Shown here: positions 8,102 to 17,550 of the stretch, piece after piece
Position numbering within the stretch: position 1 is the first letter of the stretch
Layout: each line of letters starts with the position of its first letter
From: Gammaproteobacteria bacterium UBA1119
GTDB lineage: Bacteria; Pseudomonadota; Gammaproteobacteria; Pseudomonadales; Azotimanducaceae
Direction: 5' to 3'
Assembly (NCBI GenBank): GCA_002313255.1
Contig: DCBA01000126.1
Location: forward strand, 1 to 37,867
DNA length: 37,867 nt
The notes under the pieces: generated by a model
Told to the model about the DNA's origin: nothing
The model's database searches: none
Seen by the model: only the letters and a program-made list of their open reading frames with translations
Position numbers and translations under genes: made by a program

Positions 8102-8719
8102 TTAGAGATTGTCGCGATAGTCGGCCTCGATGTGTTGGTCGATCGATTGGGCGATATCAGGTCCTACGGTCTTTCGAGCAGCAAAGATTTCACCGAACGA
8201 GACGCGGTAGTTTTCTTGCCACGTATTGCTGTCCCACAACTTGGATCTCAACATGGCCTTTCCACAGTGAAAAAAGCACTCGTCGACAAAGACTCGGATG
8301 GCGAGTGTCGCAGGTTTGTCGCGTGCTGCTAGTTGTTGCAAAAGATCTGGCTCACACGAAAGTTCCGCTCGGCCATTGATTCGGAGTGTCTCCCGCGTAT
8401 TCGGGACAATAAACAAAATGCCGACATTTGGATTCGACAGTATGTTCTGGTGACCGTACGCGAGCTTATTGCCGGGTCGATCAGGAATTAACAGCGTGCG
8501 TTCGTCCAATACTTCAACAAATCCCGGGGCGTCTCCTTTGGGCGAAGCATCCATACGTCCGACTTCGTCCGCCGTCGACAACACGATAAAAGGACTCTTC
8601 TCGATGAATTCCCGTGCGAAGTGATCCACGTGGTCCATGTTCTTTTCATGAAGCCCTGGGATCTCTTCCCCAATTACCTCGCGTAATTCCGCCATGCTTT
8701 GTATGGTATTACTGGTCAA
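8102..8719 (-). CDS. PPOX-class FMN-binding split-barrel family protein
   Basis: A 205-residue cytoplasmic protein of the pyridoxamine-5'-phosphate-oxidase-like split-barrel group, close in pattern to the probable FMN-dependent DR_2398/MSMEG_1061-type proteins. It shows SPFIVLSTAD (about 42-51), the GRMDASPKGDAPGF loop (about 54-67), LLIPDRPGNK (about 76-85) and NPNVGILFIVPN followed by RINGRAEL. These surround the flavin site in the family. The start is TTG at 8719, 4 nt after a perfect GGAGGG Shine-Dalgarno. The frame is open to 8890, but that stretch lacks family features. It precedes the selenoprotein gene by 19 bp, so the two are likely one operon; a redox partnership is an inference. 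Confidence 0.85.
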   Translation of the reverse strand: MTSNTIQSMAELREVIGEEIPGLHEKNMDHVDHFAREFIEKSPFIVLSTADEVGRMDASPKGDAPGFVEVLDERTLLIPDRPGNKLAYGHQNILSNPNVGILFIVPNTRETLRINGRAELSCEPDLLQQLAARDKPATLAIRVFVDECFFHCGKAMLRSKLWDSNTWQENYRVSFGEIFAARKTVGPDIAQSIDQHIEADYRDNL

Positions 8720-8723
8720 AACA

Positions 8724-8729
8724 CCCTCC
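8724..8729 (-). promoter_or_regulatory. Ribosome binding site fixing the TTG start of the PPOX gene
   Basis: GGAGGG on the minus strand lies 4 nt before TTG at 8719. It is the reason for preferring this start over the upstream open frame. Confidence 0.7.
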
Positions 8730-8833
8730 TCAATGCGTCTCGAACTGTATGACGACCGCGAGTATACGCGACTGTTAGAACGGGCTCCGAGGCCTTTGTT
8801 CATCTGCGATGCGGGGTAGGACTCGGATCGACG

Positions 8834-10096
8834 ATGGTTAAACATGTTAGAGTCGATAGATCTCACTGGCCAACGAACGATATGCGGCACACTTATGTAG
8901 CAGCTGGCGTTATCGCTTTACTCGGTGTTTTGTGGCTCGGGTCCGGGCTGTTTCAGGACGATAGACAAAATGACGTTGCGTCAACGCTAAATGAAAAGAA
9001 TCTTCGTTACGCTGAGATAAACAAGGATCGGTCTCGAACTCGTGTGAAAGCGCGCGTTATTGAATCCACATTGCGTACCCGAAACGTGCGTCTTAGGGGT
9101 CGAACGGAGCATAAGCGGACGGTCCAAGTGCGGGCCGAAACCACGGGTAGTGTCGTTGAGCGCGCGGTCGAACGCGGCGCGTATGTAGAGGAGGGAAGCC
9201 TTCTCTGTCAGCTATCAACGGATGATCGTCTGGCGCGTTTGGCCCACGCCGAGGAGGCTGTCAACGAGGCAAAAATCGAATACGAAGGAAGCAAACGTCT
9301 TGAGGTCGAGGGATTTCAATCGAGAACCATGATCGCTAAAGCGAAGGCAAAGCTGGCCGCGGCCGAAGCTGTGCTGACAACAAGTTCCCTGGACCTCGAG
9401 AAAATTTATATACGCGCCCCCTTCGACGGTATTGTCGAAGAGACGCACGCGGAAGTAGGCGATTACCTTGTGCCGGGCGGCGGTTGCGCCACCGTGATAG
9501 ATCTTGATCCGATGCTTGTTGCAGCGCGCGTGTCGGAACGCGACGTCTATCAGCTCCATCCTGGCATCGTGGCGACGGGTGTTTTAAGCGACGGTAGCTC
9601 CGTGATGGGTCCGATTACGTTTGTTGGCCAACTAGCCGACCCGACGACGCGTATGTACCGTGTCGAATTCCAAGTCGAAAATGGAGACCACACCGTGCGT
9701 TCGGGGATTACGACAGAAGTTGTAATCCCAGTGGCCACGATTATTGCCCACAAGATCAATCCATCGTTGTTTGCACTTGATGAAACAGGTGCGATAGGTG
9801 TGCGGACACTGGGTAACGACGATGTTGTCGAATTTCATCGGGTCGATGTGTTTGACGACGATGAAGACGGTGTATGGGTAACTGGCCTTCCGAGCACTAC
9901 GCGTCTCATTACCGTCGGGCAAGAGTTGGTTTCGTCGGGTGACTATGCCGATCCTGTCCTCGAAGAATACATACCCGCCTCGTTAGACATGGAAATTTCC
10001 CGTGAATTGCGATCGGGCGCCAGGGCCTTCGACAGCGCGACGCCCGAACCCAAACCAATCGGTGTTGGCCGCCGCAACGTCCTCGACGACGTATGA
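8834..10096 (+). CDS. RND efflux periplasmic adaptor subunit (HlyD/MFP family)
   Basis: A 420-residue membrane-fusion protein that links an RND pump to an outer-membrane channel. An N-terminal membrane anchor (about 21-40) precedes the barrel-sandwich (lipoyl-like) half-motif around QVRAETTGSVVERAVERGAYVEEG (about 97-120), an alpha hairpin (about 128-185), the second half-motif IRAPFDGIVEETHAEVGDYL, then beta-barrel and membrane-proximal domains. The start may be ATG 8834 or ATG 8882 (just before the anchor); neither has a strong Shine-Dalgarno. The stop overlaps the permease start by ATGA at 10093-10096, so the pair is translationally coupled. No TolC-type outer-membrane gene is adjacent. 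The adaptor is divergent from the PPOX gene, with about 114 bp between. Confidence 0.93.
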   Translation: MVKHVRVDRSHWPTNDMRHTYVAAGVIALLGVLWLGSGLFQDDRQNDVASTLNEKNLRYAEINKDRSRTRVKARVIESTLRTRNVRLRGRTEHKRTVQVRAETTGSVVERAVERGAYVEEGSLLCQLSTDDRLARLAHAEEAVNEAKIEYEGSKRLEVEGFQSRTMIAKAKAKLAAAEAVLTTSSLDLEKIYIRAPFDGIVEETHAEVGDYLVPGGGCATVIDLDPMLVAARVSERDVYQLHPGIVATGVLSDGSSVMGPITFVGQLADPTTRMYRVEFQVENGDHTVRSGITTEVVIPVATIIAHKINPSLFALDETGAIGVRTLGNDDVVEFHRVDVFDDDEDGVWVTGLPSTTRLITVGQELVSSGDYADPVLEEYIPASLDMEISRELRSGARAFDSATPEPKPIGVGRRNVLDDV

Positions 10097-13000
10097 CCAG
10101 CAGGCTCATCCGCGCGGCGATTAATCGTTCTAGAACGACGCTGCTGGTGATGGTGGTCATCATTATTGCCGGGCTATCGGCGCGCTTGTCGATTCCGGTC
10201 GAATCGCAACCGCACGTCGAGGTGCCGATGTTCTTGGTCGACGTTTATCACGAAGGGATTTCGCCGGAGGACGCTGAACGTCTCTTGGTAATGCCTTTGG
10301 AGACCGAGCTGCGTGCAGTTGAAGGTATTGACGAGGTGACTGGATTTGCCTCCGAAGGAAGTGGCACGGTGTTGGTCGAATTTGTCGCTGATTATGATCT
10401 AGATGAGGCGCTTCTCGATGTACGGGAGGCCGTCGATCGTGCCAAGCCCGAATTCCCGACGACGGCAGAAGAGCCGTACGTCCGTGAAATTGTTGCCGAT
10501 GATATGCCCATCATCCAGGTCAGTTTGATTGGCAGCGACGTGGCTGAGCGGACTGTTTACAACTTGGTGCGCGAAATACGTGACGACATTGAGGCGATTC
10601 CGGACGTGCTTGAAGGACGTCTACAAGGTCATCGAGAAGAACTGCTAGAAATTGTGATCGATCCGACTCGGCTCGATGTATACCAAATCTCCAATGAAGA
10701 GTTGATCAGTACGATCGTGCGCAACAATCGTTTGGTGCCGGCGGGTTCACTGGATACGGGCGAAGGACGGATGTCTATCAAAGTGCCGAGCGTCATTGAG
10801 TCCGCGGGCGATGTTTTTAACATACCGGTCCGATCGACTCGCGATTCTGTCATCACGCTGGCCGACGTCGCATCGGTGCGCCGAACCTTTAAAGACCGCG
10901 TGCGTTACGCGCATGTCGACGGGAATCCTTCGATGACGATTGATGTATTGAAACGAACCAATGCGTCCATCATCGATACGGTCCAACAGGTTAAAGCCGT
11001 AACCGAGACCTATCGTTCCCGATTGCCGGCTAACGTACGCATGCTCTATACCAACGACCAAGCGCCAAACGCGCAGGCGCAAGTGACCGAGCTCCAAGGC
11101 AATATCGTTACGGCACTCTTCCTCGTCATGGTTGTGGTGGTCGCGGCGATGGGATTTAGAAGCGGGATTATTGTCGGACTTAGCATTCCGGTCGCGTTTC
11201 TATTTGCCCTCATCTTTATTCATCAGCTCGGCTATACGTTTAATTTCATGGTCATGTTCGGCATGTTGCTCGGGCTTGGCATGCTCATTGACGGTGCGAT
11301 CGTTGTCACCGAATACGCTGATCGAAAACTTGTGGAAGGGTTTGATCGGCGGGACGCCTATACGTTAGCCGTTGACCGCATGTTTTGGCCCGTGACAGCG
11401 TCCGTGGCCACCACCTTGGTTGCATTTCTACCGTTGATATTCTGGCCCGGCGTCGCCGGAAAGTTCATGCGCTATCTACCCGTCACCGTGTTCGCGGTTT
11501 TGTCGGGGTCGCTGCTTTACGCTTTGGTCTTCGGTCCGACGATTGGTTCGCTCGTGGGACGAGCGAGTCGGAAAAATCAACGAGCAGTTGAGGACTTAAA
11601 ACAACTTGAATCAGGTGATCCAACACAGCTAGCTGGTGTTACGGGTGCGTACGCGCGGTTGCTTACATTGGCCAGTCGGTACGCTGTGGTCACGACGGCG
11701 ATTACGATTCTTACATTGATCACTTCGTTCGGACTCTTTTACGTCCGGGGCACGGGTATGACGTTCTTTACGGAAAATGATCCGACGTTTGCCCACATTA
11801 GCGTTCGAGCACGCGGCAATCTTGCGGCCGACGAGGTGTATCAAATCGTTCGTGAAGTTGAACAAACCATTTTAGATATTCCAGGCATATTGGAAGTCAA
11901 CATGAACACTGGAACCACCGGATTCGGCAATGGCTGGACGGGTGGGGGCGAGGCCCAGGACAGCGTGGGCTCGTTGTATTTGCAATTCCATGAGCAAAGA
12001 GATCGAGAGCTCAGGGGCGCCGAAATCATTGATCGTATCCGTCAACGGACCGCTCAAATTCCTGGGATCGTCGTCGAGGTGCAAGAATTAGAGATGGGTC
12101 CGCCCGTCGGTAAGGATGTTCAAATTCAATTTTCATCGAATCATCGAGGAATTCTTGAACCGGTGGTCACCCGTGTCCGCGAATATCTTGATGCGGAAGT
12201 AAGTGGCTTGCGCGACATTGCCGATACGCGGTCGCTCCCTGGTATTGAGTGGACTCTGACTGTGGATAAAGCTCAGGCGGCGCTATATGGCGCCGATGTG
12301 ACGCTCGTTGGTATCGCAGTGCAACTCGTAACGAATGGACTAAAAGTCGGCGAATATCGACCCGATGGCGCAGATGAAGCGGTGGATATTCGTGTCCGTT
12401 ATCCCAACCGTGAACGGGGATTCAGGGCGCTCGATGAGCTAACGCTCACCACGCAGAATGGGCGAGTTCCAATTTCGAATTTCGTGACGCGAGCTGCCGT
12501 TCCGAATGTGGACACCATTCAGCGGATCGACGGAAAGATTGTTGAATACATCCGTGCCAACGTGATGCCCGGCGTGCTAGCGGATAATAAAGTCGACGAA
12601 ATCCAAGCATGGCTCGATGCTCAGGCGTTTGATTCCAGAGTGAGTATTGATTTTCGCGGAGCCAATGAAGAACAGAATCAATCCATGGATTTCATCATTA
12701 AAGCGATGATTATGTCGGTGCTACTGATGTTTGTGTTGCTGGTGACGCAGTTCAACAGTTTCTATCAGGCGTCGCTCATCTTGTTTGCTGTGGTGATGTC
12801 GACCGCGGGTGTCCTTCTGGGGCTTGCGGTCACGGGAACGCCCTTTAGTGCTATTTTGACTGGAATAGGCATCATTTCGCTGGCCGGGATTGTCGTTAAT
12901 AACAACATCGTTCTGATCGACACGTACAACCGTATGCGGCGTGAAGAGCCGGATCTCGACTACATTTCGCTTATCGTTCGAACGGGTGCGCATCGCCTGC

Positions 13001-13281
13001 GTCCCGTGTCCTTAACGGCGGTCACCACGGTTCTTAGCTTGTTGCCGTTGGCAAGTAATTGGTCGATCGACTTTGTAAACCGCACTGCGTATTACGGAAG
13101 TTCGGTGTCCGGCTTTTGGGTTCCCTTGGCTCAGGCCATCGTGTTTGGGCTCACCTTTGCGACCCTGCTCACCTTGGTGTCGACGCCTGCGATGCTGGCG
13201 CTGCCCCATCAACTACGTGCCATGTCTAGCAGCCTTCTAAAAAAGTCCCCGGCGGCAGGTTTACAAGCGGAGTCGCAGTAG
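10093..13281 (+). CDS. RND efflux transporter permease (AcrB/HAE superfamily)
   Basis: A 1062-residue inner-membrane proton-driven exporter of normal family length. It has TM1 at about 14-35, a large periplasmic porter region, a TM2-6 block starting at about 337, a second periplasmic region (about 560-860) and the TM8-12 block at about 870-1035. The TM4 motif is LGMLIDGAIVV: the aspartate (D400) equivalent to the first of the AcrB TM4 pair is kept, but the second is glycine. In TM10 the usual lysine position reads asparagine (GIVVNNNIVLID). Such a reduced relay occurs in a subgroup of RND pumps. The substrate is unknown. The gene is coupled to the adaptor upstream. Confidence 0.95.
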   Translation: MTSRLIRAAINRSRTTLLVMVVIIIAGLSARLSIPVESQPHVEVPMFLVDVYHEGISPEDAERLLVMPLETELRAVEGIDEVTGFASEGSGTVLVEFVADYDLDEALLDVREAVDRAKPEFPTTAEEPYVREIVADDMPIIQVSLIGSDVAERTVYNLVREIRDDIEAIPDVLEGRLQGHREELLEIVIDPTRLDVYQISNEELISTIVRNNRLVPAGSLDTGEGRMSIKVPSVIESAGDVFNIPVRSTRDSVITLADVASVRRTFKDRVRYAHVDGNPSMTIDVLKRTNASIIDTVQQVKAVTETYRSRLPANVRMLYTNDQAPNAQAQVTELQGNIVTALFLVMVVVVAAMGFRSGIIVGLSIPVAFLFALIFIHQLGYTFNFMVMFGMLLGLGMLIDGAIVVTEYADRKLVEGFDRRDAYTLAVDRMFWPVTASVATTLVAFLPLIFWPGVAGKFMRYLPVTVFAVLSGSLLYALVFGPTIGSLVGRASRKNQRAVEDLKQLESGDPTQLAGVTGAYARLLTLASRYAVVTTAITILTLITSFGLFYVRGTGMTFFTENDPTFAHISVRARGNLAADEVYQIVREVEQTILDIPGILEVNMNTGTTGFGNGWTGGGEAQDSVGSLYLQFHEQRDRELRGAEIIDRIRQRTAQIPGIVVEVQELEMGPPVGKDVQIQFSSNHRGILEPVVTRVREYLDAEVSGLRDIADTRSLPGIEWTLTVDKAQAALYGADVTLVGIAVQLVTNGLKVGEYRPDGADEAVDIRVRYPNRERGFRALDELTLTTQNGRVPISNFVTRAAVPNVDTIQRIDGKIVEYIRANVMPGVLADNKVDEIQAWLDAQAFDSRVSIDFRGANEEQNQSMDFIIKAMIMSVLLMFVLLVTQFNSFYQASLILFAVVMSTAGVLLGLAVTGTPFSAILTGIGIISLAGIVVNNNIVLIDTYNRMRREEPDLDYISLIVRTGAHRLRPVSLTAVTTVLSLLPLASNWSIDFVNRTAYYGSSVSGFWVPLAQAIVFGLTFATLLTLVSTPAMLALPHQLRAMSSSLLKKSPAAGLQAESQ

Positions 13282-13321
13282 TCATTGGCCGGCAGAGGTT
13301 TGGTTATTTAACGAAAATAAG

Positions 13322-14575
13322 GTGCGTGCTGTTGTGAAGCGTTTTCTGACCAAGTTGATCGGATCGATGGGGCTATCCAACAGCACCCATGCCGATATTG
13401 CGACGGAAGAATTAAGGGACGTTCTTGACCGATCGACCGAGAGTGGCCGTTTGAGAGGCGTTGTTGCACTCGTCGCTGATCACAGTGAAATTCGCTTCGA
13501 ACACGCATCAGGCGAGGCACGCGCTGGCGTACCGATGAAACCGGACATGCTTTTCAATATTGCGTCCATGACCAAACTGGTGACGACCGTCGCAGTTCTG
13601 CAGCAGGTGGAAGCTGGAGATCTCGATTTGGATGTCCCCGTTGACCGTTATCTACCCGAACTGCGATCTATTCAGGTTCTCGAAGGATTTGCGGACGATG
13701 GTTCGCCACGCCTTCGTCCGGCACGGTCGGTTCCGACAGCGCGTGAGCTTCTGACCCACACGTCCGGCTACGTCTACGAGGTTTGGAATGCCAATGCGTT
13801 CGAAGCGTTACAGCGTGGTTTGGTTGAGTCGTTGTTTGCCGGTAGACCGGCGCTCGATGCTTCGCTTGCATTCGACCCCGGCCAACGCTGGGAATACGGT
13901 ATAGGTATTGATTGGGCCGGTTTGCTTCTAGAAGCGGTTAGTGGAGAAAACCTGATGGGGTACTTCGGTTCGCACGTCTTTGGTCCGCTCGAGATGATCG
14001 ATACGGCGTTTGATATTCCGGAAGTCACAATGGATCGTGTCATGACCCAATTCGGACGCGGCCCGACCGGCTTAACGGAGCTACCTGACCAAGCGGTACC
14101 TGGCCGTTATGAATCAACGCGTTTTTACAATGGCGGCGGCGGACTGAGCTCGACCGTTAAGGACTACAGTCGATTGCTCAGGGCGTTATTAAACGGTGGA
14201 GAACTGGATGGTCAACGCGTCCTGAGTCGGTCGACGGTGAATCAAATGTTTACCAATCAGATTGGCGTACTGGATGCCGGTGTTTCAGATACGCAAATGC
14301 CCAATATGAGTAATCCGATCGACATGGCTTTCGGTGCGTCAGGCCGCTGGGGGTTGGGCTTTTTACTTCATCCGGATGGAACGCCGAACGGCAGAAAGCC
14401 CGGCAGCGCCTCTTGGGGAGGGATTTTTAATTCGTACTTTTGGATTGATCGGACGAGCGATATTTGCGTCATTCTCGCGACTCAGATTCTTCCATTCTAC
14501 GATCATGAGACGATTTCGGTATTGCAAGAGTTTGAGCGCGTTCTATACGATGTCACCGAGGATCATTCGCATTAA
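13322..14575 (+). CDS. Serine hydrolase of the class C beta-lactamase / EstB-like family
   Basis: A 417-residue penicillin-binding-protein-fold hydrolase. The SxxK motif is S82-M-T-K85, a tyrosine in the YGIGID segment (about Y192) is at the place of the YxN motif, and a late SWGG stretch (about residue 360) replaces the KTG box, as in EstB-type esterases and lipolytic relatives. No convincing signal peptide is seen; the N-terminus is basic then mildly hydrophobic (VVKRFLTKLIG). Start options are GTG 13322, GTG 13334 or ATG 13367, none with a clear Shine-Dalgarno. It sits 40 bp after the RND permease on the same strand. Esterase action is more likely than beta-lactam hydrolysis, but the substrate is unknown. 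Confidence 0.88.
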   Translation: MRAVVKRFLTKLIGSMGLSNSTHADIATEELRDVLDRSTESGRLRGVVALVADHSEIRFEHASGEARAGVPMKPDMLFNIASMTKLVTTVAVLQQVEAGDLDLDVPVDRYLPELRSIQVLEGFADDGSPRLRPARSVPTARELLTHTSGYVYEVWNANAFEALQRGLVESLFAGRPALDASLAFDPGQRWEYGIGIDWAGLLLEAVSGENLMGYFGSHVFGPLEMIDTAFDIPEVTMDRVMTQFGRGPTGLTELPDQAVPGRYESTRFYNGGGGLSSTVKDYSRLLRALLNGGELDGQRVLSRSTVNQMFTNQIGVLDAGVSDTQMPNMSNPIDMAFGASGRWGLGFLLHPDGTPNGRKPGSASWGGIFNSYFWIDRTSDICVILATQILPFYDHETISVLQEFERVLYDVTEDHSH

Positions 14576-14739
14576 GTGGTTCCTGGGTGGCGATCGAGGG
14601 GCTCGAAAAAACTTATAGATAAACCGCGAGTGTTTCGTTCGCGGCCATCTTCCACCGGTCGGTTGAGTTCTAAGCGCCCAGTTTAGAGCTGGGAGACTCG
14701 TTGCCGTACTTAACCCGAGAACTCCTGTAAGGCCTTGTG

Positions 14740-15591
14740 TCAAGCCATCGCAACGCTGGCGTTGGCAATTAAGACGATGGTTCCGTCTTCCTTTTCGATC
14801 CAGGTAAAGACGGCTTCACGGGAGGGATCTTCGTCGATGGGACCCATCGCAATCCCTTGAATGGATATAACGTCATCTGGCCAACAAGGGTTAGTGAACT
14901 TTACGTCCAGCTTTCCCGTACTGAACCAACGTTCGCCATAGTTGGTTTCCAGAAGATGGCCGATATATGCCATTGTCATTCGACCACCTACCACCACTTC
15001 CTGAAAACCTAACTCGAGCGATGCTTGCTTATCGGTGTGGTAGCTCTTGCTCCCGTGAAAATACTGTCCACACATTTCCAACGTAATCGTCTTTTCAAGA
15101 TTCTCAAGAGGCATTCCCTCGGGCACGATAAATTTTCGTGCGCCTTGCTTCTCGCTTGGTTCACGAAACTCTACTTGGTCGACCGGCTCGTCCAGAAGGA
15201 AGGATTGGTGATGATTTGTCGTCAGTACGTCATCTCCGGCGGCATCTTTCATCGTGATCGCCGTATTGACCAGCGTACGATTTCGCTTTTTGTAGATGTC
15301 CTCAATATAAGCTTCCGTTTCGTAGTGCGCGCCCGCTTGCATCGGTTTGCAGAAGCTCCATTCCTGTCGCATCCACAGGTGGCCACGTAGTTGGCTGAAT
15401 GCCGACTCGCCAAAGTAGTTGTCCGCATCCGTGGCGATCATGGTAGGTACAGGGGTGGCGCCGGTGTCGAAACGAGATCGTTCTAGATCAAGACCGTCGA
15501 AATAGTCGTTTAGTAACGCGTTGGTGACCGTGAATTGCTTATTAGGCAGTTGTTTCCCAACGCTAGGTTCGGGTCGGGTTGCATCGCTCAT
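14740..15591 (-). CDS. MaoC-like double-hotdog dehydratase-family protein
   Basis: A 283-residue cytoplasmic protein of two hotdog units. The first half (about 45-140) includes HLWMRQEWSFCKPMQAGAHYE, like the N-terminal dehydratase half of fungal-type FAS and MaoC proteins. The second (about 175-283) has SYHTDKQASLELGFQEVVVGGRMTMAYIG and a CWPDDVISIQG strand typical of MaoC-type enoyl-CoA hydratases. Family members hydrate enoyl-CoA or dehydrate hydroxyacyl-CoA. The usual catalytic D-xxxx-H pair is not obvious in standard spacing, so activity is uncertain. ATG at 15591. The gene is convergent with the serine hydrolase (164 bp spacer) and divergent from the CRTAC1 lipoprotein gene (261 bp spacer with nothing recognised). 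Confidence 0.78.
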   Translation of the reverse strand: MSDATRPEPSVGKQLPNKQFTVTNALLNDYFDGLDLERSRFDTGATPVPTMIATDADNYFGESAFSQLRGHLWMRQEWSFCKPMQAGAHYETEAYIEDIYKKRNRTLVNTAITMKDAAGDDVLTTNHHQSFLLDEPVDQVEFREPSEKQGARKFIVPEGMPLENLEKTITLEMCGQYFHGSKSYHTDKQASLELGFQEVVVGGRMTMAYIGHLLETNYGERWFSTGKLDVKFTNPCWPDDVISIQGIAMGPIDEDPSREAVFTWIEKEDGTIVLIANASVAMA

Positions 15592-15852
15592 GCCATTCTC
15601 CTATGTCGACATAGTCGATACAGTACCACGGTGAATAACCCGTCCGCGGAGGGTTAAGTAGACCAGGCCGTTGAAATATTGTTTGGCGAGGTTGAAGGCG
15701 CGAGCTGGGTTCCGACGAGGTTAGGCCAGAACTGGTGGAGGGTCGTTGGACTACAGAATACGATATCGTCGATGAGGTTTGCTGTGCAAAGGTATTCTGT
15801 CGAATTACGTTCGCATCCATCCGACGGACTTAGTCCATCGCATTAGGCGCCC

Positions 15853-17550
15853 ATGCCAATCAACGCTTTCTCCCTAATACTTTGCTTGTCCTTACTTCTT
15901 GAAGCTTGCCATAAGGTGGACAGCAATCCCTCGGATCATGGATTCGAAGACATCACTCTGGAGACACGGCTAAATTTCCAACACACATCCGGTGTCGAGG
16001 GACGTTACCTATTACCTGAAATTATGGGATCGGGCGGTGCACTTTTTGACTATGACAACGATGGCGATCTTGATATCTATCTCGTCAACGGCGGCAAGCG
16101 AGCGGCTAACAAGAGCGATTCGGCAAACAAACTCTTCCAACGAAATGTGGATGGCTCGTATCAAGACGTCAGTAAAACCGCCGGGCTCGATGATGCGGGT
16201 TTTGGTATGGGTAGTGCGTTGGGCGACTTCGATAACGATGGAGATCTCGACATTTACGTTTCAAACGTCGATAACGACCGGCTCTACCTTAATAACGGCG
16301 ACGCGTCATTTTCCGATATCTCGGAAGAGGCTGGAATCCAAGGACACGGTTGGTCGAGTTCAGCAACCTTTTGCGATATCGACGACGACGGATTTCTGGA
16401 CCTCTACGTTGCGACCTACGTGACACAAGAACCGCTGCAAGCGTGCGCCGACGAGACCGGTGACATCGATTACTGCGCGCCAAACGCCTTTCGCGGCGAA
16501 TCGGATCGACTCTACCGAAACAACGGAGACGGCACGTTTACGTTTATCGGAAGAAAATCGGGGATTTCTAAAAAAAACAACAACGCACTCGGCGTCGTTT
16601 GCTTTGACTTCAATGGGGATCACCGAGACGACTTCTTTGTCGCCAACGATGGTGAACGCAATTACCTTTGGATCAACAAGGGCGATGGAACATTCGACGA
16701 GCGTGCCGTTGCATACGGCGTGGCGGTCAATCTTTTTGGCGACACTGAAGCAAGCATGGGCATTGCCCTTGGCGACGTAAATGCCGACCAACGATTGGAC
16801 CTGCTGTTAACCCACTTGGACGAAGAGACGAATACGCTGTACCTCAGTACAGGTGACCGCGTATTGACCGATGCGACAATCCAATCCGGTCTTGGTGTTC
16901 CGAGCATCCCGGAGACTGGTTTTGGGGTTTCCTTGTTTGATGCTAATCAAGATGGGGTGCTCGACGTCGCGATTGGCAACGGAAGAGTGCGCAAACAACC
17001 CGGAAGCGCGCCCGACCCAGGTGCCGGAATTTTGGATCAATTCCATGATGATTATGCAGAGCCGAATCGCCTAATGGTCAATGTGGGCAATGGGAAGTTC
17101 GCTGATTGGTGTGCTGTGTCCAACCCCTTTTGTACTGATCTCCACGTAAGTCGGGGATTACTAACGGGCGACATCGATGCAGATGGCGATCTCGATATCC
17201 TAGTTATGAATTCGAACGGGCCGGCGCGACTGTATCGAAACGCAATAGCCGACAAAGGAGGTTGGCTAAAGCTCCGCTTACTTGATCCGACCTTAAATCG
17301 AGACGCAATCGGTGCGCACGTTCGCATTAAAGTCGGAGACGCATGGCAGATTCGGCCCGTCATCCACTCGGACGGTTACTTATCAAGCCGCGATGCGGTC
17401 GTGCACTTCGGACTTGGTAGCGCACTTGCTGCGGATGAAATTGTGGTGACGTGGCCCCGCGGTGAGCGTGAACGATTCCCACCGTTAATGCGCAATCAAA
17501 TGGTCGTCTTGCTGAAAGGTCAAGGTACGGCGGTTGAGGTGGCGAATTGA
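15853..17550 (+). CDS. CRTAC1-family lipoprotein (FG-GAP/VCBS repeats plus ASPIC/UnbV domain)
   Basis: A 565-residue exported protein. The signal peptide (about 1-18) ends in a lipobox-like LLEAC, so it is probably an envelope lipoprotein. Repeated calcium-binding blades follow: FDYDNDGDLDIYLVN, FDNDGDLDIYVSN, DIDDDGFLDLYVA, FNGDHRDDFFVAND and DIDADGDLDILVMNS, consistent with a beta-propeller. The C-terminus carries the ASPIC/UnbV domain (about 475-555: IGAHVRIKVG, SDGYLSSRDAVVHFGLG, VTWPRG). The biochemical role of such proteins is not established. Its stop overlaps the TTG start of the next gene by 4 nt, so it is coupled to a TPR protein. Confidence 0.9.
   Translation: MPINAFSLILCLSLLLEACHKVDSNPSDHGFEDITLETRLNFQHTSGVEGRYLLPEIMGSGGALFDYDNDGDLDIYLVNGGKRAANKSDSANKLFQRNVDGSYQDVSKTAGLDDAGFGMGSALGDFDNDGDLDIYVSNVDNDRLYLNNGDASFSDISEEAGIQGHGWSSSATFCDIDDDGFLDLYVATYVTQEPLQACADETGDIDYCAPNAFRGESDRLYRNNGDGTFTFIGRKSGISKKNNNALGVVCFDFNGDHRDDFFVANDGERNYLWINKGDGTFDERAVAYGVAVNLFGDTEASMGIALGDVNADQRLDLLLTHLDEETNTLYLSTGDRVLTDATIQSGLGVPSIPETGFGVSLFDANQDGVLDVAIGNGRVRKQPGSAPDPGAGILDQFHDDYAEPNRLMVNVGNGKFADWCAVSNPFCTDLHVSRGLLTGDIDADGDLDILVMNSNGPARLYRNAIADKGGWLKLRLLDPTLNRDAIGAHVRIKVGDAWQIRPVIHSDGYLSSRDAVVHFGLGSALAADEIVVTWPRGERERFPPLMRNQMVVLLKGQGTAVEVAN

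Noticed and set aside
8720..8890. N-terminal extension of the PPOX protein to 8890
   Set aside because: The extra 57 residues have no family features, and a perfect GGAGGG lies just before the TTG at 8719.
14677..14693. CCCAG/CTGGG hairpin between the serine hydrolase and the hotdog gene as terminator
   Set aside because: Only a 5-bp stem with a 7-nt loop and no T-tract on either strand.
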